From assembly GCA_022606425.2 (NCBI GenBank), contig JAHDVF020001350.1, forward strand, positions 1,302,001 to 1,366,000: a stretch of 64,000 nt of DNA, in the 5' to 3' direction. Every line of letters starts with the position of its first letter. Position 1 is the stretch's first letter. The stretch is from Lepidostoma basale (Eukaryota; Arthropoda; Insecta; Trichoptera; Lepidostomatidae). The translations under genes and the position numbers were made by a program. The notes beneath the pieces were generated by a model, which was not told where the DNA came from, ran no database searches, and saw nothing but the letters and a program-made list of their open reading frames with translations. This document shows, in pieces, positions 1 to 10,639 of this stretch.

Positions 1-697
<697 letters not shown>

Positions 698-759
698 TTT
701 TTTTTTCATTATTTATAAAAGTAAGCCAATGTTATGCTTCCACAAATATAAATTAAACT

Positions 760-1062
760 AACCATCACACTATTTCCCGATGGACCGCTACTGGTCTATC
801 CTGACATAGTTCTTTAGATTTCTCTACATTCGTACATCGTAGCATGCACGCTCATCGATTTTTCCGACTTGTGGCCGCCTTTAAGTATTTGATTAATGCT
901 TTCCTTGATCTTCCAGGGCTTCTCTCTCCACTTACTCTGCTTGTATACAACATTTTAACCATTTTTTCTCGTCTATTCGTTCCATGTGTTTAAACCATCT
1001 CAGGGATAATTTTTCAATTTAATCTCCTTACATTTCTTCTTTATTTCGTCGTTCAGGCAATT
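760..1062 (-). mobile_element. LINE family C fragment
   Basis: The minus strand reads through a degraded form of the SLRWFGHMER, KLYTSS and RGRPRKTWHDQ region and the CMNVEEAR segment, without an intact frame. The 3' terminal hairpin block is partly present near 770. Confidence 0.75.
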
Positions 1063-1159
1063 CGACTTTTGATCTGTTTTCGTACGTTTCTTCTCTGTAC
1101 TGTGAGCTTGAAGTTTAGGATTTAAATCAATGATTAATAATTTTCTTATACACTCTCAA

Positions 1160-1267
1160 ATGTAAGCAGAAATAGCAAAATGCTGAGGGCGAGAGAAGTA
1201 TGTAAGAAAAGCGTGGCAATCCATTATTTTTGACTACCCATTCGGAAATATGGCGTGATGGTGAGTT
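1160..1267 (+). mobile_element. LINE family C 3' end fragment
   Basis: It contains GAGAGAAGTATGTAAGAAAA and the terminal ATGGCGTGATGGTGAGTTAG, the family C 3' end with a degenerate terminal hairpin and a short TTAG-like tail. It is followed at once by an opposite-strand family A tail. Confidence 0.7.
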
Positions 1268-1347
1268 AGTTCTTCTTCTGCTTCTTTTTCAGTCTATTCC
1301 CGTCCACTTCTGGACAAAGGCCTCCTCCATTTCGTTCCGCTTCACGG
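1268..1347 (-). mobile_element. LINE family A 3' end fragment
   Basis: The minus strand carries the family A 3' segment encoding EEAFVQ..DGN and a (GAA)n tail (TTCTTCTTCT on the plus strand at 1269). Confidence 0.7.
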
Positions 1348-1374
1348 TAGACGGCGTGATGGTTATTTAGTAAG

Positions 1375-1709
1375 TTAGTTATTATATAAACAACGAGCTG
1401 TACCATATTTACAAAGCTCCCAGTCTCTCCACACAGGTCTGACTGAATGGATTGAGATGAGCCGGTCACGTGCAGAGGATGCCGTCATCGCGTACCCCAA
1501 AAAGATTGCTGGAATGGCACCCAGGTGGCAGAAGACCAATTGGACGACCAAGGCTGCGATGGGAGGATGAAGTTGGGAGAGATGGGGCGAAATTGTTACG
1601 AGTGTCAGACTGGAGGGTCGAAGCGGAGGACAGGAGGAGTTGGAGGCGAAGAATACTGGAGGCTAAGGCTGGATATGGACTGTACGGCCATCGAAGAAGA
1701 AGAAGAAGT
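1375..1709 (+). mobile_element. LINE family D 3' end
   Basis: A frame at 1470-1721 reads RMPSSRTPKRLLEWHPGGRR, then PIGRPRLRWEDEVGRDGAKL and RRILEAKAGYGL. The same region exists on the minus strand at 14640-15110. It ends in GAAGAAGAAGAAG. The upstream part is shortened compared with the copy at 15 kb. Confidence 0.82.
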
Positions 1710-2196
1710 TATAAACAATGAATCGAGTCATGTTCGGGCTAAAATCAAGTCCCCGGGAACAGAAGCCAAGCGTTAAGCTGGACCAATAGAACTTCTAAAG
1801 ATATATTTGTAGCGTATGTTCTTATGATACATTTAATTATTTATTGTGTATATAATTATTGGGTATATCTATGTTGGTTGGTTCATGTTTATGATAGCAA
1901 TGAGACAAAATCAATGTTTTTAGAGAAAATATTCAAATTCTTGAGAGAAAGCAAATTATATTGTAATAAAAAAACCTGTCTCCAAATGTCACGTGTTCAT
2001 GTTATTGGTTTTGTGACCACGTTATTGTGAAACCAAATCTTCTTATTCAAATTATATTCCAAAATAAACCGACTTTATTTAAATTTTAATTATTTAAATT
2101 TACATCAAACAATGCTCGTTTTAAATTAAATGTCTCCTGCACAAGATTTACAGTGATAACTCAAGGCTTAAAATTTTCAATTTAGATTAAACTTAA
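1710..2196. other. AT-rich stretch, nothing recognised
   Basis: I see no gene, repeat tail or inverted repeat that can be named. A short plus-strand frame at 1824-2030 has no known motif. Confidence 0.6.
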
Positions 2197-2760
2197 CTAA
2201 CTAACTAACCAGTTGCTACTTATGCTCTCACCAACTACTAACCAACCCTCTGGTGTCCCTCCACTATGGGTGTGCAGGTGGTATTTTTCTCTCCTTAAGA
2301 CATGACCCAAATATGAGACTTTTCTAATTTTCACACTTGACAACAGCTCTCTATGGGCTCTGGCTCTCTGCAGTACGTCTGCATTACTGACTCTATCGGT
2401 CCACAGTATACGGAGCATTCTGCGGTATATCCACATCTCGAACGCTTCCAACCGGTTCATTACATTCACTTTCAGAGTCCAGGTTTCGCAGCCATATAGT
2501 AGAACATACCATATATAACATTTAATCATTATTTGTCGGAGTTTCAAGTTAAGATTATCGTTGCAAAAGAATGTTCTCATTTTATTAAATGCAGCTCGTG
2601 CAACTTCAATTCTGCATTTTATTTCAATATCCGGGTCAAGCGCTTTGGTGATAATGCTGCCAAGGTATTTAAATTGGTCGACCATTTCAACATTCGCACC
2701 ATTCAGTTGCAGAGTGGATGAAGAATAGTTAAGTCGGCCAAATGTCATCCATTTGGTCTT
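2197..2760 (-). mobile_element. LINE family B fragment (thumb and C-terminal region)
   Basis: The minus-strand frame 2748-2197 reads KWMTFGRLNYSSS, VDQFKYLGSIITKALDPDIE, LLYGCETWTLKV, MNRLEAFEMWIYRRMLRI and VSYLGHVLRREKYHL. The end of the frame is foreign to other copies, so the 3' part was lost or replaced near 2270. Confidence 0.88.
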
Positions 2761-2850
2761 CTAAACGTTGTTCTTGTCATTCCTATTAAATGTAATAAAA
2801 CTTCTGGAAAACAGACGTTTTTCATTCCTATTAATTAATTATCCCTACCT
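2760..2850. repeat. MITE M1 piece (AACAGACGT end)
   Basis: The block CTGGAAAACAGACGTTTTTC with ATTCCTATTAA on both sides also occurs, in either orientation, at 5680-5820, 49738-49800, 58088-58145 and 58838-58872. The repeated CTGTTTTCTAGAA/TTCTAGAAAACAG ends suggest terminal inverted repeats of a short non-autonomous element. Confidence 0.5.
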
Positions 2851-3269
2851 CCAGATCTAAGTAAAATTCGTCTCGACACCGAATTGTGAAAACGAGAGTG
2901 AAAACAAGCAGCCAGCAAAGCATTAGCTGATTGGCTAATAAAACCACGTTATTTGAGAAGCACTTCATTTGGTTTTCGTCCGTCATCGAAAAAATCAATT
3001 CTCGTGTTTACACAAAATTATTACGCGTTGCTTGTTAATGTTCCTGAAAGGGTGTAATTATTGTTTAGAAAATGTTCTTATATACCCATTCAGAGTTTCT
3101 TTACTCAACAAACTTCACAATATCGCTTATTGGAGAATCAAATAACAAACCGAGATAAAATTAGATACTTGCTCTCGATTCGACTGAATCACGTACATTT
3201 CTGACAGTAATATTAATATTGCTTTAGATTAAATTAATACACACAAAGAATACCAGAATAGGGTGTTGA
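2851..3269. other. AT-rich stretch, nothing recognised
   Basis: No motif, tail or inverted repeat recognised. Confidence 0.5.
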
Positions 3270-3390
3270 ATATCAGTATGCGAGACAGAAAACTAAAATT
3301 ATAGATCAAAGGACCAAATTACCAATATAGCGTGCAAAATAGCTTCGTTGAAGTGGAATTGAGCCGGCTATGTAGCGAGAACAATTGTCA
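3270..3390 (+). mobile_element. LINE family A remnant
   Basis: Broken frames read like MRDRKL..., then RRTK and a degraded SGIEPAM for the WAGHVAR block. It is highly decayed. Confidence 0.45.
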
Positions 3391-3424
3391 CAATTTGTCA
3401 TGAGAAACATGTCATTCCGATAAA

Positions 3425-3645
3425 ATAAAATAAAACCTAAAATGTTAAATTAAATAACTTTGTTTTTGTATCACAATTGTATTTTATTTACAAATTATAA
3501 CACCTGATGATGTCAACATGGATTGATGAAACAGCTGTCGCGTAAAATAAAATACAATTGTGATACAAAAATAAAGTTATTTAATTTAACAGTTTTAAAT
3601 GTTAAAGTATCATGGGGTTTAGGCCAAAACAATGGACTATATAAT
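3425..3645. mobile_element. Hammerhead-bearing inverted-repeat element (GUCAAC class), copy 1
   Basis: Left arm TTAAATAACTTTGTTTTTGT through TATTTTATTT and right arm AAATAAAATACA through GTTATTTAATTTAA are inverted copies of about 45 nt, with the hammerhead core at 3504-3539 between them. The right end carries GGCCAAAACAATGGACTA, the shared terminus of this element family. Confidence 0.75.
3504..3539 (+). ncRNA. Hammerhead ribozyme-like motif (GUCAAC class)
   Basis: CTGATGA, then stem II GTCAAC/ATTGAT with loop ATGG (one C-A mismatch), then GAAAC, palindromic ACAGCTGT and the cleavage triplet GTC. The outer arms could form stem I. Confidence 0.65.
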
Positions 3646-3667
3646 AAAACCTGTTTTCTAGATTCGT

Positions 3668-3802
3668 TCACCTCTTTGGTGGTCGACGGCCCTCTGGAGT
3701 CTCGTGCATCACGATCTTAGGAATTCTTGCTGGACTATATTCTCACGATGTGGTCCCTACAGAATCGTCTTCTCTGCCTACTCCATCTCACTATGTCTTC
3801 AA
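3668..3802 (-). mobile_element. LINE family E remnant
   Basis: The minus strand reads EDIVRWSRQRRRFCRDHIVRI before stops, the family E block EDVVRWGRQRRRYW in decayed form. Confidence 0.65.
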
Positions 3803-3829
3803 TTTAGCAAGATTTAAGAATTTATTAAT

Positions 3830-4130
3830 TGGTTATCCTATCATTTAGGGTGTTTAGTTCTGACAGTGTCTGCTCTTGCTTCGATTCCGTAAGTCATTAT
3901 GAGCCCGATGCATGTTTTATAAATTCTGACTTTGCTATACTCGTATATCATAATACTTACATACTAAAATACATTCCTTCCTGGTGTCAGCATTTGAAAT
4001 TCTTTCATACAACGTTTTGCCGCACATACGTCCAAGGGATCTCATCTCTACCACGTTTATTCTACTCTCATCCGTCTTTTCCCAGTTCCATGCTTCTCTT
4101 CCATATGTAATATAACGTTGAATAATAGTT
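3830..4130 (-). mobile_element. LINE family C fragment, rearranged
   Basis: The minus strand at 4110-3985 reads EAWNWEKTDESRINVVEMRS and RMCGKT, the conserved family C start of the C-terminal region. The 3830-3950 part is decayed. Confidence 0.65.
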
Positions 4131-4196
4131 AAATAGAACTTATATTATATTCTATGGAATGTATGCCAGTGTTTCGACATATACGCGAATATACAT

Positions 4197-4262
4197 GCAA
4201 ACACACACACATACACACACTCACACACATACACACACATACACACTCATACACATACAAAA
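4197..4262. repeat. (CA)n microsatellite, interrupted
   Basis: A run of ACAC units interrupted by AT and CT steps. Confidence 0.95.
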
Positions 4263-4794
4263 TGACACCTGACTACAAAAACTCTCCCAAATTAGAGGTC
4301 ACGACCTTTTGAAAAGTTCATTAATCATCGGTTGAATTGTTTAACTGACATTTGCAAATGGATTGTTAAAGTACATTTCTTTATATTTAGGGTGTTTAAA
4401 ACTTGACAATAAAAGTTTAATTAGTTTTTGCCACAAATGTTAAATGTTATTTAATGGTGGCAAAGCGACAACAAGGACGACCACCAAGTCGCTGGTCAGA
4501 ACAAATCAGGGCATTGACTAGTCTCTAATTAGTTGCAGCTTGGAGACTGACGGGTGACAGAAGTGCATGGCATGCCGTGGTCAATGGTTTACAGCAGTGA
4601 TTCCTAAAGTGCTCTATATCAACCCCCAGGGGTAGATTACGACTTTCAAGGGATCCACAATTGGAAAAAATGGGGGTCTATGAGATTTAAATTTTGAAAC
4701 CGAATATTGAAATTTTTATATCATAGGATCAGGCTCATCCCTCCTATTATATAATCTTGATTTGTTTGTATTTTTATTTTATGTTAAAATGTTG

Positions 4795-5030
4795 GATTTG
4801 CATTTTGTTTCGTTTTAGAAAAAAAAATCCATTGTTTTGGCCGAAACACTATGATACCTTAACATTTTAAACTGTTAATGAATAAACTTTGTTTTTTGTA
4901 TCAGAATTGTATTTTATTTTATGCGACAGCTGTTTCATCAACCAATGTTGACATCATCAGGAATTACAATAATAAAATACAACTGTGATACAAAAAAACA
5001 AAATTTATTCATTAACAGTTTTTAAAAAAA
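4795..5030. mobile_element. Hammerhead-bearing inverted-repeat element, copy 2 (nested in hAT-like element)
   Basis: The terminus TTGTTTTGGCCGAAACACTA is at 4833; inverted arms flank the core at 4925-4960 (TTTTTTGTATCAGAATTG and CAACTGTGATACAAAAAA). Confidence 0.75.
4925..4960 (-). ncRNA. Hammerhead ribozyme-like motif (GUCAAC class)
   Basis: On the minus strand: CTGATGA, stem II GTCAAC/GTTGAT with loop ATTG (one G-U pair), GAAAC, palindrome ACAGCTGT and triplet GTC. All core residues are present. Confidence 0.75.
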
Positions 5031-5377
5031 TCGTTTGCTCATTTGTGAAAATCAGAACAGCTGCGCGACATTACACTTTTTGAGAATGTCGCGATCGCTG
5101 GTCAAATTTTCACAAATGAACAAAAACCAAAAAGGTTTTCTATTGGCGCTATTTAGCTCTGTGTCAGATTTAAAAACTATTTTTATATTTATAGATTAAT
5201 TTGCAAAAAAAAATCAATCTTACGAAAGCAGGGGGGTCTACATAAAATAGAAGAATTTGGAAAGGGGTCTACGGGATAAAAAAGTTTGGGATCCTCTGAT
5301 TTACAGGATGGAGATGAACCCCAATCATGAGCAATATGACTAAGAAGAAGAGATGTTGTTTTATTATTAAAAATCAT

Positions 5378-5462
5378 TAGCTATGGGATGCAGAAGACAT
5401 TGGGATGCACACGTGAGAAGAATGGACTCATCCAGACTCCCTCACATTGAAGTGCACGATCA
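5378..5462 (+). mobile_element. LINE family E fragment
   Basis: It reads MGCRRHWDAHVRRMDSSRLP and then HIE, the family E block RRYWDAHVRRM. Short and truncated on both sides. Confidence 0.65.
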
Positions 5463-5679
5463 ACTACAAAATTGACACCCCCTACAGACACCCCCAGAAG
5501 GATGTATCAACTTTTCTTCAACATTCGCCTTCAGTTTGTGTTATGGCTTCATATTCTATTAAATATTCGTATTTTCACAACACTTTATTTCACTTTTCGC
5601 ATACATATTTCGGTTGTGATACAACGTTTTTCAATACATCAATTTTAACAACTAGTTGCAACCCGTGAAATATCTATAA

Positions 5680-5820
5680 CATCTGTTTTCTATAAATTTT
5701 ATTTTTATTTATGGGAATGACACGTTAAGGCACATTTGATAACTCCTCAGATAAGCAAAACATGTCATTACTATTGATCATAATAAAATTTCTAGAAAAC
5801 AGACGTTTTCATTCGTAATG
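5680..5820. repeat. MITE M1, copy with inverted ends
   Basis: Left end ACATCTGTTTTCTATAA and right end TTTCTAGAAAACAGACGT are inverted relatives, about 120 nt apart, with ATGGGAATGACA inside. The same pattern occurs at four other places. Confidence 0.55.
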
Positions 5821-5901
5821 ACCATATCGTCGGTTCAAAGGTAAAACTCATTAAGTGACATTTTACATTTTTTATATTTTTTTTGCAATGTCTGCATCAG
5901 A

Positions 5902-6012
5902 CTTGTGAATTCTACGTCAGAAAATAATCACCAAGTGTATTTATTAAAGAATAACAGTTATTCTTTAATAAAAACACTTGGTGATTATTTTCTGACGTAG
6001 AATTCACAAGTC
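5902..6012. repeat. Near-perfect palindrome
   Basis: GACTTGTGAATTCTACGTCA through ATTCTTTAATAA is mirrored on the right side. Arms are about 53 nt with one small insertion. An 'inverted 5' end' made during LINE insertion is one possible origin. Confidence 0.8.
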
Positions 6013-6410
6013 TCCTCTGAAATTCTGAGTGATGTAGGTCTGTTCGTCCCTGATAATTATCTTCGACAAAGGGGCCATAGATTGTTTTATCTCCTACGAT
6101 GCAGAACCAACCTGCCAATGGTTATGCCGGTAGGTAGAGCAATATATTTGCTTAATCGTATCACCTCGGAGTTTGACATATTTTGTGATAATTTGGCTCA
6201 TCTGAGGGAAGTACCATCTTTATTATAATTGTATGGTATATTTATTTTATTAATTTGTCATGCATCTTATGTTTCTCGCTCTTTTTATTAATCTATTATG
6301 TATTACTTATTATTGTGTATCTCTAACTTGTATCTTTAGTGTATTGGAAAAAAATTCTGTAATGCTTTAGATATGTTTAAAATAAATAAATGAAATGAAA
6401 TGAAATGAAA
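6013..6410 (+). mobile_element. Jockey-like LINE family H1, 3' end
   Basis: Translated, it shows SDVGLFVPDNYLRQRGHRLF and the NLPMVMPVGRA block, as in the longer copy at 19316-20340. It ends in a (TGAAA)n tail at 6391-6410. Confidence 0.8.
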
Positions 6411-6490
6411 GTCTGATACAGAAATTGTAAAAAAAAATTATAAAAATTTAAATGTCACTTAATGAGTTTTACTTTGAACCGACGATATAA

Positions 6491-7150
6491 TTATACGAGT
6501 ATAACTACCACCCGGATGAAATGAATATAGAACATTTTTCTTAAAAAACAGTTTCGAAACAAACGTATAAATTAACGGTGAAATTATTTTCTTTAAATTC
6601 GAATACAATTATTGTAGAAATTTTTAAATATAAACTTCTCTTTGGATCAACATAAACAATGCTTTGTTATGCTACATATTTCTAAAAACTTTAAACCTAA
6701 GTATTGCCGTACCCAGCAGACCGTGATTTTTTCAACAAAAATAAAACCTAAAAAAATATATTTTTTGTATACAGATATAAAGGATATTATGAAAACTTTT
6801 TAAATATATACACCATGTGGCGTTTGAGCTGCTGTATACTCAGAAAAACACAGTTTAAATATTCACAAAATGTCAGGGTTGTCACAACGTGACACAGAAA
6901 ACACGTTTACTTGTAAAATGAGTGGAATATAACTGTGTTAATAAAATTTATTAATTGATTTATTTATTAAAAATTAACAAGAATAACGTACAAAAAATCA
7001 ATCATTGAACAAAACTGCTAACTGTCAGTGAAAGCTTTTAGAAAGCTTTTTGAAAGATGACTGTAACTTTCATAATATCAGTAAAATGTAATATTTTAGT
7101 ATTTCTTGACCATCCTAATATATGTCCCTATGTGTTCTAATTTATAAATT
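6491..7150. other. AT-rich stretch, nothing recognised
   Basis: No coding motif, tail or inverted repeat that I can name. Confidence 0.5.
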
Positions 7151-7159
7151 ATTCCAATT

Positions 7160-7462
7160 GGATTTGATATTTGTGAAATGTATAGATTAATCTTAAAAAA
7201 TTAATTAGTACAATCAAATCTACATAGATGGCTAACTGGAGCTGACACGTGAAGATAGGTATGGATTTGGAGTATATATACAACTTCCAAAAATGTATCA
7301 TGCATGATCATAATAACAATGGTGGAATGGGGAATGTTGTAATTACATAAAGCGTGCGCTTAACCCAACCAATGACAGGTCATAAGTCCTGTAAACACCT
7401 TGATCATCCATATTCAGTTTCCAGTTTGTTTCTTCGTCTCTATTGAGATACAATTAAAAAAA
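7160..7462 (-). mobile_element. Repeat T1 (GAGATACAATT end), reverse copy
   Basis: It matches in reverse the copy at 28135-28500: GCGCTTAACCCAACCAATGA, then CATAAGTCCTGTAAAC and the terminus TCTCTATTGAGATACAATT. No ORF. It is followed by an A run. Confidence 0.8.
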
Positions 7463-7469
7463 AAAAAAA

Positions 7470-7854
7470 AAAAGGATTTGATATTGGCTTGAATTTGATA
7501 TTCAGTTTAGCACATTTATGATCAGTGTGTGGTAGAATTCCTCGTGCCACTTTACTTGTATACAAAATAAAATGATGTCCTCGCTAATCAGAACAACAAT
7601 CAAAGACAAAACTGAATATAATACTCAGCACGTCTAACCGCCACCTAAAAGTCAATCAAACTCCTTCGGGTCATCGCCTTCCCTGTTGCACGACCCCTCT
7701 CGGCTAAAACCCTAAATTTCATCCCTCTCCCTTCTCTACCCCCGTGCTCTCACGACCTTCTAAGCTAAATCGCGGACCGAAAAGTCTCATGTTATGAACT
7801 AACGATCACGTTATTTGCTTTATCTAGCAAATCGAATATTTTGCTATGTACTTG
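7470..7854. other. Unassigned, with a C-rich patch at 7620-7800
   Basis: The patch is pyrimidine-rich on the plus strand (CCCTCTCGGCT, CTCCCTTCTC) and stands out from the AT-rich context. No frame or repeat partner found. Confidence 0.4.
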
Positions 7855-8222
7855 AAATCAAATCAGTTTATTAACTCAAAAGACATTACAAACAGGTAAA
7901 TGTTTAAGGCATCTATTGAGTACAGATAACATATTATAAAAATACAACATAGTACCAGGAACGCATTAGAGATGGTTCGACATTAGGAAGACAAGATACT
8001 TTCTAAAGTCAAGAGTATTTGTCTCCTGAACGTACCTTCACTAATATGAAAGACGTCGATCTCCGAGGAGACCGCGTTCAGCAGACTAATTGCTCTTCCC
8101 ACCGGTGTCACCAGAGGCAGATTGGTTCTGGTGGCCGGTAGGTAAAACAATATGTGCTGTCGCTGTCGGAAAAATCTACCAGGGACAAAAAGACCAACAT
8201 CCTCTAGCACGGCCGAGTTCTG
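7855..8222 (-). mobile_element. Jockey-like LINE family H2, 3' end
   Basis: The minus-strand frame 8210-7983 reads DVGLFVPGRFFRQRQHILFY and TNLPLVTPVGRAISLLNAVS. The 3' UTR ends in TTGAGTTAATAAACTGATTTGATTT-like sequence; copies at 38040-38250 and 45670-45940. Confidence 0.82.
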
Positions 8223-8248
8223 AATGAAGCTGTAATGAATTGGTTCAG

Positions 8249-8290
8249 CATGACATTTCTGTTAGAAGCATTCCTAACAGAAATGTCATG
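8249..8290. repeat. Perfect hairpin, 18-nt arms
   Basis: CATGACATTTCTGTTAG and its reverse complement are separated by about 8 nt. Confidence 0.85.
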
Positions 8291-8299
8291 TATCTCCCT

Positions 8300-9085
8300 A
8301 CAATGGTTCCATACTATCACAAGTGTAATAATAAAAACTTTCTTTTCTGTTATTTAGTTATTTTTACGAGTTTTGTATTAAAGTTCTGTTATGTAAAAAA
8401 AAATGTAGAAATAAAATTTAAAAAAAATTGTTTGTGATTGTATTTTTTGACTGCTACTTCGAAAATGTTTGATTAAAATCATTCTTAATTTAAATAGTAT
8501 ATTATAATATATAAATCGTTTTTAAAAAAACCTTACAATTCGGGAAACATTATAAGATAGCAACCCTAAACTATTATACATTACGGCGCCCTCGTTTGCG
8601 CCAATATATAACTGTAGGTATATATTTACCATTGATGCCTAGCTTTATCATGTTGCACTTCTATTACAATTTCAATTTCAAACGCGCCAATTATGAATAG
8701 CTTCTAAAACATAAGTAAATAACAGCTAAACAAAAATTATAAAAATTATAATAATAAAATTTTAACAAATCCAGAAATTTTATTAAGGTCTTGGCGTTGA
8801 ATACGATCATGACAACGCAATACTCAGAGTAATGATATTAATATTTAAATATTGGACTTGGGAAAACCAAATGACACCTTGTTCATTGTTTTCAAACTGT
8901 CACTTAGAGAAAGCATAAATGGTTTATTGTCAGTAATTCTAGGTAGGAGTGTATAATGGTAATTACGTATACTAGATACTATGTATAATTATGCAAATTA
9001 CATCTCGTTGTATATTATTATATATATTACATTCACCGCGTTTAAAAATTGCACACATTTTCGTTTTATTTTTTAGAGCTGCTTC
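8300..9085. other. AT-rich stretch, nothing recognised
   Basis: No coding motif or repeat recognised. Confidence 0.5.
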
Positions 9086-9205
9086 TTAAATAATGAAAGG
9101 ATCATTAAGACAGTTTGGACACTTGGAAATAATTAATGAAGATACGAGTATAATGGTTAAAATAAGTAAATGTTAACGATGTAAATAGAAATAATTTTAG
9201 ATAAA
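9086..9205 (+). mobile_element. LINE family C remnant
   Basis: AATGAAAGGATCATTAAGA, then GTTTGGACACTTGGAAA and TTAACGATGTAAATAGAAAT correspond to KGSLRWFGHMER ... VNDVNRN in decayed form. Confidence 0.6.
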
Positions 9206-9611
9206 CTTAAGGCGTTAACACTGTGGAATTCCATAATGACGATTTTATATGAATTAACCACCCTACGTATTTGAACGTACGTGATACGTTCACTTTGACT
9301 GTACCATTCTGCGCTATCCCGTATCACGTACGCGCTTGAGAAAAAGTAATGTACCTAAAATGTACATACTGTAAGGGATACGCGCGTGTGCCAACAACAC
9401 TTGAGTACAAGTCTTCATAAATATGATAGTTTTACAAGGGGCAGGCGAAGTGTGGGGCCGAGTATTTGACGTTTCGTAATTTAAAAAAATAAAATTAATA
9501 TATAATTAAATTTCATTAATAAAAAAACTGCTTTTTTTGTACGTTTCCCGGAAAATTACCTGAAGGTAGGGCGGTTAAAACACATTTTTTTTCACTTTTG
9601 AATTTATTTTT

Positions 9612-9662
9612 CTCGACATGTTTCAACGGCTTACACCTTCATCATCGGGAGAACGATATAAA
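9612..9662 (-). ncRNA. Degenerate hammerhead-like motif
   Basis: The minus strand has GATGATGAAGG, then GCCGTTGAAAC, palindrome ACATGT and triplet GTC. The CUGANGA box is imperfect and stem II is weak, so only the 3' half is convincing. Confidence 0.35.
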
Positions 9663-9709
9663 CTAACCAAAATTATTACAAACTGAGTGCAAGAACCTAG
9701 AATTATAAA

Positions 9710-9945
9710 TTACATGTGTTAGTTAACTTGTATCTGGGTCACGTTCTGCGAGGAGAGAAGTATCGCCTGCTGCATCTAACATTGAAGGGAAAAATAGAGG
9801 GCCGCAGGGGGGCAGGGAGAAGGCAGATCTCTTGGCTGCGCAATGTGAGGGAATGGACGGGAATCGGAACTGTGGAGGAGCTATTCCGGACCAGAGTGGT
9901 TTACCAGAGTGATCGCCAACGTCGGGGGACCTGACAGGGCACTTT
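9710..9945 (+). mobile_element. LINE family B 3' fragment
   Basis: The frame at 9716-9934 reads YLGHVLRGEKYRLLHLTLKG and ISWLRNVREWTGIGTVEELF, ending SDRQRRGT. Same order as the other family B copies. Confidence 0.82.
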
Positions 9946-10250
9946 AATAAGAAGTTAACTTGTCTATTACTAAAGAAATAACAATAGACATATCAATGGG
10001 TTAATTGAAAGGATTTTTAGATGGAAGTATTGAGTTGAGGGTGTTTTATTGTTCCAAGGCTTTTGATTAAGTAAGAGGACAGTTTATATTTTTAGACAAA
10101 ACAAATGGACATTGACACAAGTTGGAAAAATAATAATTTCGCATAATAGAATTTTTAACAAAAGATCCGTCTCACGGTTTTATGATTGTACGAAAGAAAT
10201 GATAAAATTATTTAAAAAGTAATACATTAACTAATTGATTTAATTGAATT
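9946..10250. other. Unassigned; possible decayed RT remnant
   Basis: A frame near 10030 reads VFYCSKAFD then a stop, similar to the DFSKAFD motif of LINE RTs, but the surrounding is too decayed to assign. Confidence 0.3.
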
Positions 10251-10254
10251 GTTA

Positions 10255-10440
10255 AAATTTAAATAGAAATAGAAATAGCGAAAGACTGAAAGAAACCTGG
10301 CACGATCAAATAAATTAAATATTTAATGTCGGCCACGTGAGGAGTCGGAGAAATCGTGGTGCGTTCATGAAAAGATGTATGAATGTTAAGGAAGCAAGAT
10401 ATGTCAGAAAAGTTGGCATGGTGGTTAGTTAGTTAGAGTT
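10255..10440 (+). mobile_element. LINE family C 3' end
   Basis: It has CCTGGCACGATCAAATAAAT, ATGTCGGCCACGTGAGGAGT, TGTATGAATGTTAAGGAAG and ends GGTTAGTTAGTTAGAG. The terminal hairpin block is deleted. Confidence 0.75.
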
Positions 10441-10639
10441 GCTTCTTCTTCAATCTTGGGGTTCGCAGCAAAGATTTGCATCTCGTTCTCAACTTCATTC
10501 GATCCTCCGCAGCCATATTTAGCTCCTCGTATGAAGCGCAGCATATGTTCTCACAAATTTGTTCCAGGAATTTGTTCTCATCCAGGGTGTTCTCTGGTGT
10601 CGCTATTCTTCTTCTTCGCTAATTCAAGGAATTGGTTTG

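Larger units (their letters stand above)
4595..5298. mobile_element. hAT-like non-autonomous element with 8-bp target duplication
   Basis: The left end is CAGTGATTCCTAAAGTG and the right end AAAGTTTGGGATCCTCTG, inverted versions of a hAT terminus. The flanks GTTTACAG (4587-4594) and ATTTACAG (5299-5306) match at 7 of 8 bases. No transposase frame. It is related to the element at 45543-46236 and contains a hammerhead element. Confidence 0.8.
4445..5355 (+). mobile_element. LINE 3' fragment split by a hAT-like element
   Basis: The 4455-4594 part reads AKRQQGRPPSRWSEQIRAL and AAWRLTGDRSAWHAVVNG; the frame resumes after the insertion at 5307 (GDEPQS) and ends in AAGAAGAAGAG. Subfamily not assigned; the text resembles family D-type tails. 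It shows that the hAT-like element inserted into an older LINE. Confidence 0.7.
5815..6490. mobile_element. Long inverted-repeat element containing a palindrome and a Jockey-like LINE
   Basis: Left arm ATATCGTCGGTTCAAAGG ... ACTCATTAAGTGACATT (5823-5865) is inverted at 6455-6490 (AATGTCACTTAATGAGT ... GAACCGACGATAT). Inside, 5902-6012 is a second near-perfect palindrome centred near 5956, and 6013-6410 is a Jockey-like tail. Confidence 0.75.

Noticed and set aside
8249..8290. Rho-independent terminator
   Set aside because: This is eukaryotic DNA, no gene ends here and no T-run follows; it is only a hairpin.
9240..9380. Possible regulatory palindrome around GTACGTGATACGTTC
   Set aside because: Short, imperfect repeats of ACGTAC only, with no consistent spacing or link to a gene.
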